Below are positions 22,901-30,206 of a DNA stretch of 30,206 nucleotides, piece by piece; the stretch's first letter is position 1, and each line of letters opens with the position of its first letter. A program made the position numbers and the translations under genes. The notes beneath the pieces were generated by a model that did no database searches, was not told where the DNA came from, and saw only the letters and a program-made list of their open reading frames with translations. Source of the DNA: an uncultured Eubacteriales bacterium (GTDB taxonomy: Bacteria > Bacillota > Clostridia > Oscillospirales > Oscillospiraceae); contig URCY01000018.1 in assembly GCA_900546415.1 (NCBI GenBank), forward strand, positions 1 to 30,206, in the 5' to 3' direction.

Positions 22901-24447
22901 CGCTCAAGACGTCCAACGCGAGCGGCTATGAGGCCAACGCCGGCGGCATCGTCGCCTATCAGAATAACGGCAGCATCGACGGCTGCGCGTCCTATGTGAC
23001 GGTCACGAACGAGCACGCCAGCGGCCGCACCGGCGGCATCGCAGGCTATGCCAGCAGCACGACCTTCCTGAAGTGCTTCAACGCGGGCAAGCTGAGCGGC
23101 GGCATCTCCGTGGCCGGTATCGCGGGCTACTGCGGCGGCACGTCCACCATCACCGACTGCTATAACATCGGTACGCTGGTCGGCGGCGACAACATCGTGG
23201 AGAGCTCCTACACATTCGGCCAGATCTCCGGCATTGCCAGCAGCCTCAGCGACTATTCCGCCTCGACCGTCACCAATTGCTATAACGCCGGTGCGATCAC
23301 GGGCGCCGAAAAGTACAGCCGTGTCGGCTCACTTGTCTCGGCGCGCGGCGCTGCGACCCTTTCCAACTGCTATTATCTTGAGGTCGACGGCCTGAAGGGT
23401 GTCGGCAACGGCCTTTCCGACGGCTGCACGGCGGTCGACGCCGAGACGCTCGCCTCGGCGGATATGCCTGCCAAGCTGAGCAAGGCCTTCAAGCAGAACA
23501 CCGGCTGCGGCGGCTTTGCCCCGGCTCTGACGTGGCAGACCCTCCGCACGCACAGCTTCACGACTGCGGCCTCCGACGTCGTGGCAAGCGAGGCGACCTG
23601 CACACAGGCGGCGGCCTGCTATGTCAAGTGTGACGTTTGCGGCGCGGTCAGCGATACGCTGACGGTTTCCGTCGGCGAAGCGCTCGGGCACGACCTTGTG
23701 ACCGACGCGGCCGTCCCGGCCACCTGCACGGAGTCCGGCCTGACCGAGGGCAGCCATTGCACGCGCTGCGACTATAAGGTCGCGCAGGAGGTCGTTCCGG
23801 CCACGGGTCACACCTTCGAGAACGGCGTCTGCACCGTCTGCGGCGCGGCCGACCCGGACTATGTCAAGCCCGAGGAGCCGTGGGTCAATCCGTTCGTCGA
23901 CGTCAGGGAATCCGCATGGTACTTCGAGGGCGTCCGCTATGCCGCGCAGCACGGCCTGTTCAACGGCACGAGCGCCACGACCTTCGAGCCGGAGGCCGAC
24001 ATGACCCGCGCAATGCTCGTAACGGTGCTCTGGCGCATGGCGGATCAGCCCGAACCGACCGTCGAAGTCCCGTTCACCGACACTTCGCGCACGGATTACT
24101 ATGCGAAGGCCGTCGCATGGGCATATGAGTACAAGGTCGTCAACGGCACCAGCCCGACCACCTTTGAGCCGGACGGCAAGATCACCCGCGAGCAGATCGC
24201 GACGATCCTCTACCGCTACGCCGAGAAGAAGGGCTACGACGTCAGCAAGCAGAACGACCTGAGCGGCTATCCCGACGCCGACAAGGTCAGCGGCTACGCC
24301 AGAACTGCGCTGGCTTGGGCGAATGCGCTCGAGCTGGTCAAGGGCACGAACGAGGGCGGTGTCGATTACCTCGACCCGCAGGGTCACGCCACCCGCGCAC
24401 AGGTTGCGACCATCCTCATGCGCTATGCAGAGAACGTCGTGAAGTAA
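19918..24447 (+). CDS. Giant SLH-anchored surface protein with GLUG/beta-helix and InlB-type repeats
   Basis: A 1509-residue exported protein. Residues 1-28 are a signal peptide (KRLSAVLLVLALCLSLF, cut after ASA). Order of modules: a GLUG-rich parallel beta-helix (~40-320; GLVGENSGTV, GGIVGKNVYGG); three Listeria-Bacteroides (InlB B-type) repeats with WF/WA endings (~474-727; TFDPNGGSVTP, SGYDFDGWF); two PEGA-like segments (~727-880); a second GLUG beta-helix (~894-1200); a Cys-rich repeat segment with CxxC pairs (~1214-1315); three SLH domains (~1321-1509; MTRAM, ITREQ, ATRAQ motifs). SLH domains bind cell-wall polymer, so the protein is probably displayed on the surface. A role in adhesion or matrix building is inference. 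The protease gene follows 76 nt later. Confidence 0.9.
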   Translation: MTTIGKRLSAVLLVLALCLSLFPVMASAESEAVSITSLSEITDLSGSYRLADDITVTEPFGSSTERFNGTLDGDGHTVTINITKSGSNIGMFAYLDTNAVVKNFVVDSAQVVNTGSTNTGAIAGTSKGTISDIRVKELSVSGCEKTGGLVGVQDSGATLTRCCVDAGTVKKSATSDSPFGGLVGENSGTVSFSSSAATMDHSDARPNYDYVGGIVGKNVYGGTISDCYFSGSFNESSNKSYKIGGICGDASGTIRNCYFSGSLVTETSSKCPIANTSAPNCYYLDTSFTGYVNSGYGTKKTAEEFASLAETLGADWENGTDGFPVLSWQTWKYSTTAIKYKIETYLEDLSGDGYTCSSAVEVKAEPGTPVSAAAQELEGFTFDADNERNIMSGEASAELVLKLYYTRNSYTLTWETGDYAISDADDAYTHGSVRFGAAIVYPHVAAHGMSVKWDKTLATMPAADTVITAGYSPAVYDVAWNANGGKFEKDNGWGGVELVDTLKWTSYGSSGGAIYGQTFGKYKWNANSTSFSNRDLPVPTHSSKVFDGWFTAAEGGTPIDADTAVTEPENGSFTFFAHWTDGWTVTFDPNGGSVTPKTVLVRKGGTLGASVPTPSRSGYDFDGWFNGENKLEADTVIDADATYTARWTPKTYTVSFQANGGEGSMDAQTFTYGVAQKLSKNVFTREGYRFVGWATWSGASSASYGDEAEYSIGAYNQTFYAVWEEVRYDLTIATLPENATVVLKNAAGVEQSGTDGVYHVLAGTYSYTVSAYGYETLTGEIKADETKSVLLTLTKIPTYAVSFSVTKPEGSGETKITVTDAAGRTMTADENGVYQLMSGAYHYVVKAKGAKKAAADFTVETEALHFDITLSVQNGWDGETVTEPHQLTADEATGEYEGMTGWYRVENGEELAWVARKINSVSGGYNANIVLAKDIDLGGELWTPMGSSYNNCFTGIFDGNGHSVTNLFCEGTTYQGLFGYSKGTIRNLTVSGSVTLKTSNASGYEANAGGIVAYQNNGSIDGCASYVTVTNEHASGRTGGIAGYASSTTFLKCFNAGKLSGGISVAGIAGYCGGTSTITDCYNIGTLVGGDNIVESSYTFGQISGIASSLSDYSASTVTNCYNAGAITGAEKYSRVGSLVSARGAATLSNCYYLEVDGLKGVGNGLSDGCTAVDAETLASADMPAKLSKAFKQNTGCGGFAPALTWQTLRTHSFTTAASDVVASEATCTQAAACYVKCDVCGAVSDTLTVSVGEALGHDLVTDAAVPATCTESGLTEGSHCTRCDYKVAQEVVPATGHTFENGVCTVCGAADPDYVKPEEPWVNPFVDVRESAWYFEGVRYAAQHGLFNGTSATTFEPEADMTRAMLVTVLWRMADQPEPTVEVPFTDTSRTDYYAKAVAWAYEYKVVNGTSPTTFEPDGKITREQIATILYRYAEKKGYDVSKQNDLSGYPDADKVSGYARTALAWANALELVKGTNEGGVDYLDPQGHATRAQVATILMRYAENVVK
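23692..23746 (+). repeat. 55-bp exact direct repeat, copy 1 (in the SLH protein gene)
   Basis: These 55 bases are identical to the last 55 bases of the window (30152-30206), and the preceding dozen bases are similar (GCGCTCGGGCAC versus GCGCTGGGTCAT). Both copies code for HDLVTDAAVPATCTESGLT in the Cys-rich modules of neighbouring genes. Identity at the DNA level, including third codon positions, points to recent duplication or gene conversion. Confidence 0.93.
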
Positions 24448-24469
24448 CCCCGTAAGATCCGAAATCATG

Positions 24470-24503
24470 CGGTGCGGCGCATCGCCGCCGCACCGTTTGA
24501 TAA
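24470..24503 (+). terminator. Weak terminator-like hairpin between the two surface genes
   Basis: A 10-bp GC-rich stem pairs 24470-24479 with 24486-24495, followed by TTTGATAAT rather than a T-run. It lies between the SLH gene stop and the protease start, 29 bases before the latter. It may act as an attenuator or a stabilising 3' hairpin while still allowing read-through; no separate promoter for the protease was found. Confidence 0.4.
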
Positions 24504-24523
24504 TAAACAAAAAGGAGACCCAT

Positions 24524-27500
24524 ATGAAGAAACTCAGCGCATGGATCCTGATTCTGGCGCTTCTGGTTTCGCTTCTGCCCGCCGCGGCCTTTGCCACGGA
24601 GCCAGTGGAAACCGGAACGGAAGAAACGACCGGCCGACAGGTCGCCAGCGCCCTCCTCGGCGCGCACGAATCCACGGCCAAGGCCTTTGAACAGGAAGAA
24701 AACGAGATCGATCCCGAGCAGATCGTCCGTGTGATTGTCCTTTTGGACGAATCGGAGATCCCGGAGAGCGGGCGGCCGACCAGAGCCGCACAGACCCGGA
24801 TGCTCCGCGCGCAGAAGGCTGTGCAGCGGGAGATCTCGCAAAAGGCGCTCGGCGGCGCCGCGCTCACCGTGCAGAACAGCTATTGCACGCTGACAAACGG
24901 CTTCTCTGCTGACGTGACCTATGCCCAGCTGAAGGAAATCCGCGAGCTGGACAGCGTCGAGGCGGCGTTCATTTCTCCGACCTTTGAGCTGGAGCCGAGC
25001 ATGACCACCAGCAACCAGATGGTCGGCGGCGGTATGTACAACACCACGGGTTACACAGGCGAGGGTACGGTTGTCGCCATTCTTGACACCGGCGTCGATC
25101 TGGATCACGAGCTGTTTGCGGCCGCGCCGAAGAACCCGCGCCTCACGCAGGCAGACATCCAGAAGGTGCTGGAAGAGAACGACCTGAGCTGCGAAAAGGA
25201 CGTCCCGAGTGTGGGCGCGTCCACACTTTATTACAGCGCCAAGATCCCGTTCCAGTTCGATTACGGCGATCATGACGCAGACGGCAACCCCGTCGACGGT
25301 GACAGCGGCCACGGCACGCACGTTGCCGGTACGGCGGCCGGAAACGCCGGCGTGAAGGACGGCTTCAGCGGCGTCGCTCCGCAGGCGCAGATCCTGAATA
25401 TGAAGGTGTTCAAGTCGTCCGGCGGCGCCTCCTATGACGACATCGTTGCGGCGCTTGAGGACTGCATGGTCATCGGCGTTGACTCCGTCAACATGTCCCT
25501 TGGCTCGGACTGCGGCTTCATCGATTATGAATCGCAGGACGAATGGACGACCAACCTCATCAATGTCTTTGACCGCGTGGGAAAGAGCGGCATCGGCATG
25601 GCTGTCGCGGTCGGCAACGCCTATTCCGCCGCGCACGGCAATAACTACGGCGGCAAGTCGCTGGCCTCCAACCCGGACTATGGCAACGCCTCCGAACCGG
25701 CGACCTATCATGAGTCCCTTGCGGTCGGCGCAGTCGAAAACGCCGGAATGGTTTCCCCTTATATCACGGTCAACGGCCGCGACATCGCCTATTACGACGG
25801 CTACGACGGCACGACGCAGGAGGTGACCACCGAGTGGGCGCTCCGCACGATCGCCAATAAGGGCAGTCTGGAATATGTCATGGTCGGCGGCTACGGCTCG
25901 GAGGAGGACTTCGCGGCCGTGGACGTCAAGGGCAAGATCGCGGTCGTGCAGCGCGGCGGCGGTATGTATTACGAGGCAAAGGCCAACAATGCGGCGGCAG
26001 CCGGAGCGGTCGGCCTGATCGTCTATAACAATGCCCCCGGCATGATCTACATGTCCATCAGCGAATGGAAGCTCCCGATCGGCTTCATCTCCCAGCAGGA
26101 CGGCGCTTATCTGGCAAAGCAGGAGGATAAGCACCTGACCATCGCTGTTGCGGATAAGCTCGTGACCTCCCCGGTCGCGGGTATGTGCGACTTCACCTCG
26201 TGGGGCGCGACCTCCGAGCTGACCCTCAAGCCCGAGATCACCGCGCCCGGCGGCAACATCTATTCCGCAGTCCCCGGAAACGGAACCTATGAGCTGATGT
26301 CCGGCACGTCCATGGCCTCTCCGCATGTTGCCGGCGGTATGGCGATCGTTTCGCAGGCCATCAAGGCGCAGAACCCGGATATGAACGCGACCGAGCGCAA
26401 GCACCTCATCGACACCCTGCTCATGAGCACGGCCACGATCATCTATGACGGCGACGTTCCCGTCTCGCCGCGCCGTCAGGGCGCCGGCATGATGGACATC
26501 AATGCCGCCGTCAAGACCAAGGGCTATATCACCGTCAACGGTATGGATCGCCCGAAGATGGAGCTGGGCGACGACGTCGCGGAGACCGGCGTCTATGCGC
26601 TCACGTTCACGGTGCATAACACCGGCGACGAGACGCTCTACTATAACGCCTCTCCCATCGTGCTGACCGACGGCACGCAGGAGGACGAGGGCAAGACCCT
26701 CATGACCGAGACAGACGTGGTTCTGCCCAGCACCTATACGACGAACGTCGAAAACGGTCTGGTCGCCGTTCCGGCGCACGGCGAGAAGGAAGTCACGATC
26801 ACCGTCACCCTGACCGACCCCAAGACCACGCTTGCAAAGTTTGAAAACGGTGCGTATGTCGAGGGTTGGGCGGTTCTGAAGGCTGCCAATGCCGACGGCT
26901 CCGAGAATGAGGACGGCATCAGCCTGAGCGCTCCGTTCCTTGCCTTCTACGGCGACTGGACGAAGGCCCCGATCATTGACTCCGGCTTCTGGTGGGACAA
27001 GATCGCCGACGAGGAGACCGACGCGCAGACCTACGACAACGAGGCGCTGCTCGAGTCCATGGAAAAGACCATGTACACCTACCTCGGCGAGAACAACTAT
27101 GACTACACCGTCCCGTATTTTGCCGATCGCAACGCGATTTCCCCGAACAATGACGATTTCCTCGACTCCCTGACGTGGGTCTACACCGGCCTGCTGCGTT
27201 CGGCCAGAACGCTGACCTACAAGATCACCGGCACGGACGGCACGGTCTACTATGAAAAGACCGTCGACTATGAGCCGAAATCGATCTATAACAACAGTGT
27301 CTATCAGGTTGCTCCGGCCGGTGCTTTCACCGACAACGGCGACGCGATCGACCCGTGGTACGGCACGGATATCAACGATATGTCCCTGCCGAACAACACC
27401 AAGGCAACCGTCAGCATCGCGACCACCCCGATCTATAACAAGCACGCCTCCTCGAACCTGCGCGACTCGTGGTCGTTCCCGATCACGGTCGACACCGAGG

Positions 27501-30206
27501 CTCCGGAGGTCGTCGACATGAGCGTCCGCGAGTCTGAGGGCCGTTACTACGCGACCGTCACGGTCAAGGACAACCAGTATGTCGCTGCGGTCGTGCTCAC
27601 AGACTCGAAATACAACAAGGTCTATGATACCATCGGCGTCGGCGAGACCGAGCCGGGCAAGACGACCGTCCTCAAGGACATCGACATCACCGGCTTTGGC
27701 GAGACGGTCGGCCTGACCGTGCATGACTACGCCGGCAACTCCAAGCAGTTCTATCTCAAGGCCAAGGGCAACCTCGACGATTACGCCGATGTGGTCGTGA
27801 CCGACGACATGGTGCTCTATTCCGAGGACTTCCAGGATAAGTGGCTGCCCGACGGCTGGTCGACGGAGTCCAAGAGCCAGTCCGTCAAGGGCTGGATCCG
27901 CGACGAGGATTGGTTCGCGGGCGTCGAGGGCGACGAGATCGACCAGAATGAATGGCTGTATTCTCCGGCCTATGACCTCTCCGGTCAATCCACGCCCACG
28001 CACATGGTGTTCACCTTCAACACGAGCTACACCTTCTGCGTGCAGTATCCGCACTTCAATGTGACGGTCTATGTCTCTTCCGACAACGGCGCGAACTGGG
28101 AGCCGATCTGGAATCTGCATGATTCCGGCCTCTATGCCGACTGGACGAATACGCAGGCCAAGGTCGTGATCCCCGATGCCTATCAGGGCAAGGACAACGT
28201 CCGCTTTGCCTTCGTCTATACCTCGCATAAGGGGGGCGCGGCCTACGGCTTCCGCGGCATGAAGATCTATAAGGATCGCGCGGAGGATTATGTCGCCGTG
28301 CAGGCCTCTGCCGCCGAGAACGGCACGATCTCGCCGTCCGGCAGAACGCTCGTGCGCAAGGGCACCTCCAAGACCTTCTCGGTCACGCCGAATCCCGGCT
28401 ACGAGGTCGCTTCGCTGGTGGTCGACGGCGTCGATCTCGGCCCGATCAGCTACTATACCTTTGAAATGGTCGGCGTCGACCATACGGTCAGCGCGACCTT
28501 CAAGCCCGCTGAGAGCAAAACGACCTACACGGTCAACGCCGTCGCCACGGAGGGCGGCAGCGTCACGCCGAGCGGCGTGCAGACCGTCCCGGCCAACGGC
28601 AGCGTGAGCTTCACGGCCGCGCCGCAGACCGGCTTCCACTTCCTGTCCTATCGCGTCAACGGCCGCCGCGTCAGCGAGGAAACGGCCTACACGCTCGAAA
28701 ACGTCGATCAGAACTATTATGTCGAGGCGCGCTTCGAGCTGATCCCCGAGACGCCCGAAGTGCTCTTTGAGCAGGACTTCGAGTCCGAACAGTTCCCGCC
28801 CGAGGGCTGGGAGCGCTCCGGCGGCAGCGAAACGTGGAGACGCTATAGCTACTATTACCTCAACAAGACCCAGGCGGCCTACGTCGGCGCAGGCGAGGCC
28901 AAGCAGGACGAGCGCCTGATTGCCCCGGCGATCAATCTGCGCGGCGCCAAGGAGACGAACCTTGAATTCGACTACGCCTATCCGTACTACGGCATGAAGC
29001 GCGGCGAATTTACCTTCACGGTCGAGGCCTCCGCCGACGGCGGCAGCACATGGACGACCGTCTGGGATGCAAAGGACACGCTGGGCGACTCCATGACCGG
29101 CAATGTCAATTCCGACCGCGCCTTTGTGGAGCTTCCGTCTGAGCTTTGCGTGGATAACCTCCTGCTGAGCTGGCACTACACCAGACCGGCCGGAGAGGAT
29201 TATTCCGGCATCGCCGCGATTGACAATGTCAAGATGGAGGCCACTGGCGTCCAGACCGACATCGAGGGCTACGCCAAGATCACCGCGACCGCGGGTGAGG
29301 GCGGCAACATCAACCCGATCGGCCGCACCTATGTCAGGGAAGGCGAGAGCCAGACCTTCACGATCACTCCGATGGCGGGCTACACCATTTCCGCCGTGCT
29401 GGTCGACGGCACGTCCGTCGGCGCCGTGACGAGCTATACGTTTGAGAACGTCACCGGCTCGCACACGATCGAGGCGCGCTTCAAGGTCTCGAGCGGCAAG
29501 CCCGGCGTGATCTTCGAGCAGAACTTCGAGGACGAGAGCTTCCCGAGCCGCGGCTGGACGGTCGCCTCCAAGGCCGACAGCAGCATGACTTGGGAAAAGA
29601 GCACGCTGTCGTACCTCAACAAGACCAACGCCGCCGTTGTTACCAACGACTATGAGGATTGGTCGAACGCGCACAAGCAGGACGAATACCTGATCGCACC
29701 GGCGGTCGACCTGAGCGGCAAGACGGCTGTGCTGTCCTTTGACTATGCGCTGGGACGCTACGCGCTTCAGTCCGGCCAGATCAACCTGACCGTCGTCGCC
29801 TCCACCGACAACGGCGAGACGTGGGCGCCGATCTGGGATGCCTCCAAGCTGACGATCGACGGCGTGCTCTATCAGACCGGCTCGGCCGAGGTCACGGTCC
29901 CCGTGCTCTATTGCAAGGAGAGCGTGCGTTTCGCCTTCCGCTATACGCGTTCCAGAGACGCCGAGGGCGATAAGGCCGCGGTCGACAACATCGCGCTGAA
30001 GGATCCGAGCGCGCTCTGCGAGCATACCGAGACCGAGCTGCGCGACGTCAAGGCGCCGACCTGCACCGACGACGGCTACACCGGCAATACCTACTGCAAG
30101 GCTTGCGGCGTGCTGCTCAAGACCGGCACGGTGATCCCGGCGCTGGGTCATGACCTTGTGACCGACGCGGCCGTCCCGGCCACCTGCACGGAGTCCGGCC
30201 TGACCG
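24524..30206 (+). CDS. Large secreted subtilisin-family (S8, lactocepin-like) protease, cut by the window edge
   Basis: An open frame from ATG 24524 (AAAGGAG upstream) to the window end, with at least 1894 residues. Signal peptide ~1-25 (KKLSAWILILALLVSLLPAAAFA); I9-like propeptide ~65-165; S8 catalytic domain with Asp188 (LDTGVD), His263 (GHGTHVAG), oxyanion Asn365 and Ser596 (SGTSMASPH). A PA domain (~446-540) is inserted between His and Ser, as in lactocepins/C5a-peptidase relatives. Fn3-like beta domains follow (~660-1090). Then three choice-of-anchor-J/cleaved-adhesin modules (~1096-1255, 1412-1575, 1661-1826) are interleaved with three divergent InlB B-repeats (~1256-1328, 1334-1408, 1582-1655). 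A Cys-rich segment (~1830 on) matches that of the upstream SLH protein. The triad is intact, so it is likely active on extracellular proteins. The anchor is off the edge. Confidence 0.92.
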   Translation, partial: MKKLSAWILILALLVSLLPAAAFATEPVETGTEETTGRQVASALLGAHESTAKAFEQEENEIDPEQIVRVIVLLDESEIPESGRPTRAAQTRMLRAQKAVQREISQKALGGAALTVQNSYCTLTNGFSADVTYAQLKEIRELDSVEAAFISPTFELEPSMTTSNQMVGGGMYNTTGYTGEGTVVAILDTGVDLDHELFAAAPKNPRLTQADIQKVLEENDLSCEKDVPSVGASTLYYSAKIPFQFDYGDHDADGNPVDGDSGHGTHVAGTAAGNAGVKDGFSGVAPQAQILNMKVFKSSGGASYDDIVAALEDCMVIGVDSVNMSLGSDCGFIDYESQDEWTTNLINVFDRVGKSGIGMAVAVGNAYSAAHGNNYGGKSLASNPDYGNASEPATYHESLAVGAVENAGMVSPYITVNGRDIAYYDGYDGTTQEVTTEWALRTIANKGSLEYVMVGGYGSEEDFAAVDVKGKIAVVQRGGGMYYEAKANNAAAAGAVGLIVYNNAPGMIYMSISEWKLPIGFISQQDGAYLAKQEDKHLTIAVADKLVTSPVAGMCDFTSWGATSELTLKPEITAPGGNIYSAVPGNGTYELMSGTSMASPHVAGGMAIVSQAIKAQNPDMNATERKHLIDTLLMSTATIIYDGDVPVSPRRQGAGMMDINAAVKTKGYITVNGMDRPKMELGDDVAETGVYALTFTVHNTGDETLYYNASPIVLTDGTQEDEGKTLMTETDVVLPSTYTTNVENGLVAVPAHGEKEVTITVTLTDPKTTLAKFENGAYVEGWAVLKAANADGSENEDGISLSAPFLAFYGDWTKAPIIDSGFWWDKIADEETDAQTYDNEALLESMEKTMYTYLGENNYDYTVPYFADRNAISPNNDDFLDSLTWVYTGLLRSARTLTYKITGTDGTVYYEKTVDYEPKSIYNNSVYQVAPAGAFTDNGDAIDPWYGTDINDMSLPNNTKATVSIATTPIYNKHASSNLRDSWSFPITVDTEAPEVVDMSVRESEGRYYATVTVKDNQYVAAVVLTDSKYNKVYDTIGVGETEPGKTTVLKDIDITGFGETVGLTVHDYAGNSKQFYLKAKGNLDDYADVVVTDDMVLYSEDFQDKWLPDGWSTESKSQSVKGWIRDEDWFAGVEGDEIDQNEWLYSPAYDLSGQSTPTHMVFTFNTSYTFCVQYPHFNVTVYVSSDNGANWEPIWNLHDSGLYADWTNTQAKVVIPDAYQGKDNVRFAFVYTSHKGGAAYGFRGMKIYKDRAEDYVAVQASAAENGTISPSGRTLVRKGTSKTFSVTPNPGYEVASLVVDGVDLGPISYYTFEMVGVDHTVSATFKPAESKTTYTVNAVATEGGSVTPSGVQTVPANGSVSFTAAPQTGFHFLSYRVNGRRVSEETAYTLENVDQNYYVEARFELIPETPEVLFEQDFESEQFPPEGWERSGGSETWRRYSYYYLNKTQAAYVGAGEAKQDERLIAPAINLRGAKETNLEFDYAYPYYGMKRGEFTFTVEASADGGSTWTTVWDAKDTLGDSMTGNVNSDRAFVELPSELCVDNLLLSWHYTRPAGEDYSGIAAIDNVKMEATGVQTDIEGYAKITATAGEGGNINPIGRTYVREGESQTFTITPMAGYTISAVLVDGTSVGAVTSYTFENVTGSHTIEARFKVSSGKPGVIFEQNFEDESFPSRGWTVASKADSSMTWEKSTLSYLNKTNAAVVTNDYEDWSNAHKQDEYLIAPAVDLSGKTAVLSFDYALGRYALQSGQINLTVVASTDNGETWAPIWDASKLTIDGVLYQTGSAEVTVPVLYCKESVRFAFRYTRSRDAEGDKAAVDNIALKDPSALCEHTETELRDVKAPTCTDDGYTGNTYCKACGVLLKTGTVIPALGHDLVTDAAVPATCTESGLT
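30152..30206 (+). repeat. 55-bp exact direct repeat, copy 2 (in the protease gene, at the window end)
   Basis: Identical to 23692-23746. The match continues to the last base of the window, so its true length is unknown. It suggests that the protease gene goes on into the same Cys-rich module and perhaps the same SLH tail as the upstream gene. Confidence 0.93.

Noticed and set aside
19897..23016. Minus-strand frame of about 1040 codons opposite the SLH protein
   Set aside because: Same reason: shadow of a well-supported gene, with no recognisable motifs and no ribosome site.
24416..30151. Very long minus-strand open frame (about 1900 codons) opposite the protease gene
   Set aside because: The plus strand codes for a clear subtilase with signal peptide and intact triad over the same bases. 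The antisense frame is an artefact of GC-rich codon use and shows no domains, only low-complexity Arg/Val/Asp/Gly-rich text.

Overview
The window looks like a chromosomal segment of a GC-rich, low-lineage Firmicute, most likely an Oscillospirales/Clostridia gut bacterium. The evidence is a SPOCS/LysM spore-associated protein, a Gram-positive style smc-ftsY gene order, a GPH sugar symporter with a GH13 glucosidase, S-layer-homology (SLH) cell-wall anchoring, and a lactocepin-like secreted protease. No species can be named from the sequence alone. No phage, IS transposase, CRISPR array, tRNA or rRNA gene was seen.

Layout. Bases 1-247 hold no gene but contain a partial repeat element and two strong hairpins. 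From 248 to 3425 lies a divergent carbohydrate module: a melibiose-type cation symporter on the minus strand and an oligo-1,6-glucosidase-type GH13 enzyme on the plus strand. They are driven by back-to-back sigma-A promoters, and there is a perfect 11-bp hairpin/possible operator in the symporter leader. A strong terminator, a 50-residue membrane ORF and a SPOCS (DUF3794)+LysM protein follow (3447-5209). After two terminators and a strong promoter there is a ~290-nt leader of unknown function. It opens an eight-gene, tightly packed housekeeping operon (5838-16743): smc, ftsY, rdgB, yhbY, a nadD-yqeK gene fusion, an LCP (LytR-CpsA-Psr) protein, rsfS and leuS. rpsU has its own perfect consensus promoter and a terminator. 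Next is a three-gene translationally coupled set: XdhC-type molybdoenzyme maturation factor, SAM methyltransferase and THEP1-like NTPase (17200-19393).

Bases 19394-19917 are a hairpin-rich intergenic region with a full 161-bp imperfect palindrome. Fragments of the same family occur at 1-54 and 5740-5772. The last 10 kb encode two giant exported proteins: a 1509-residue repeat protein ending in three SLH domains, and a multidomain S8 subtilase running off the right edge (1894 residues visible). The two share a 55-bp identical stretch in their Cys-rich modules, suggesting domain exchange and that the protease also ends in a similar tail.

The most interesting leads are the repeat family, the unassigned smc leader, the XdhC-methyltransferase-NTPase set, the LCP protein with altered key residues, and the paired modular surface proteins. 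None is proven to be a new system from sequence alone.
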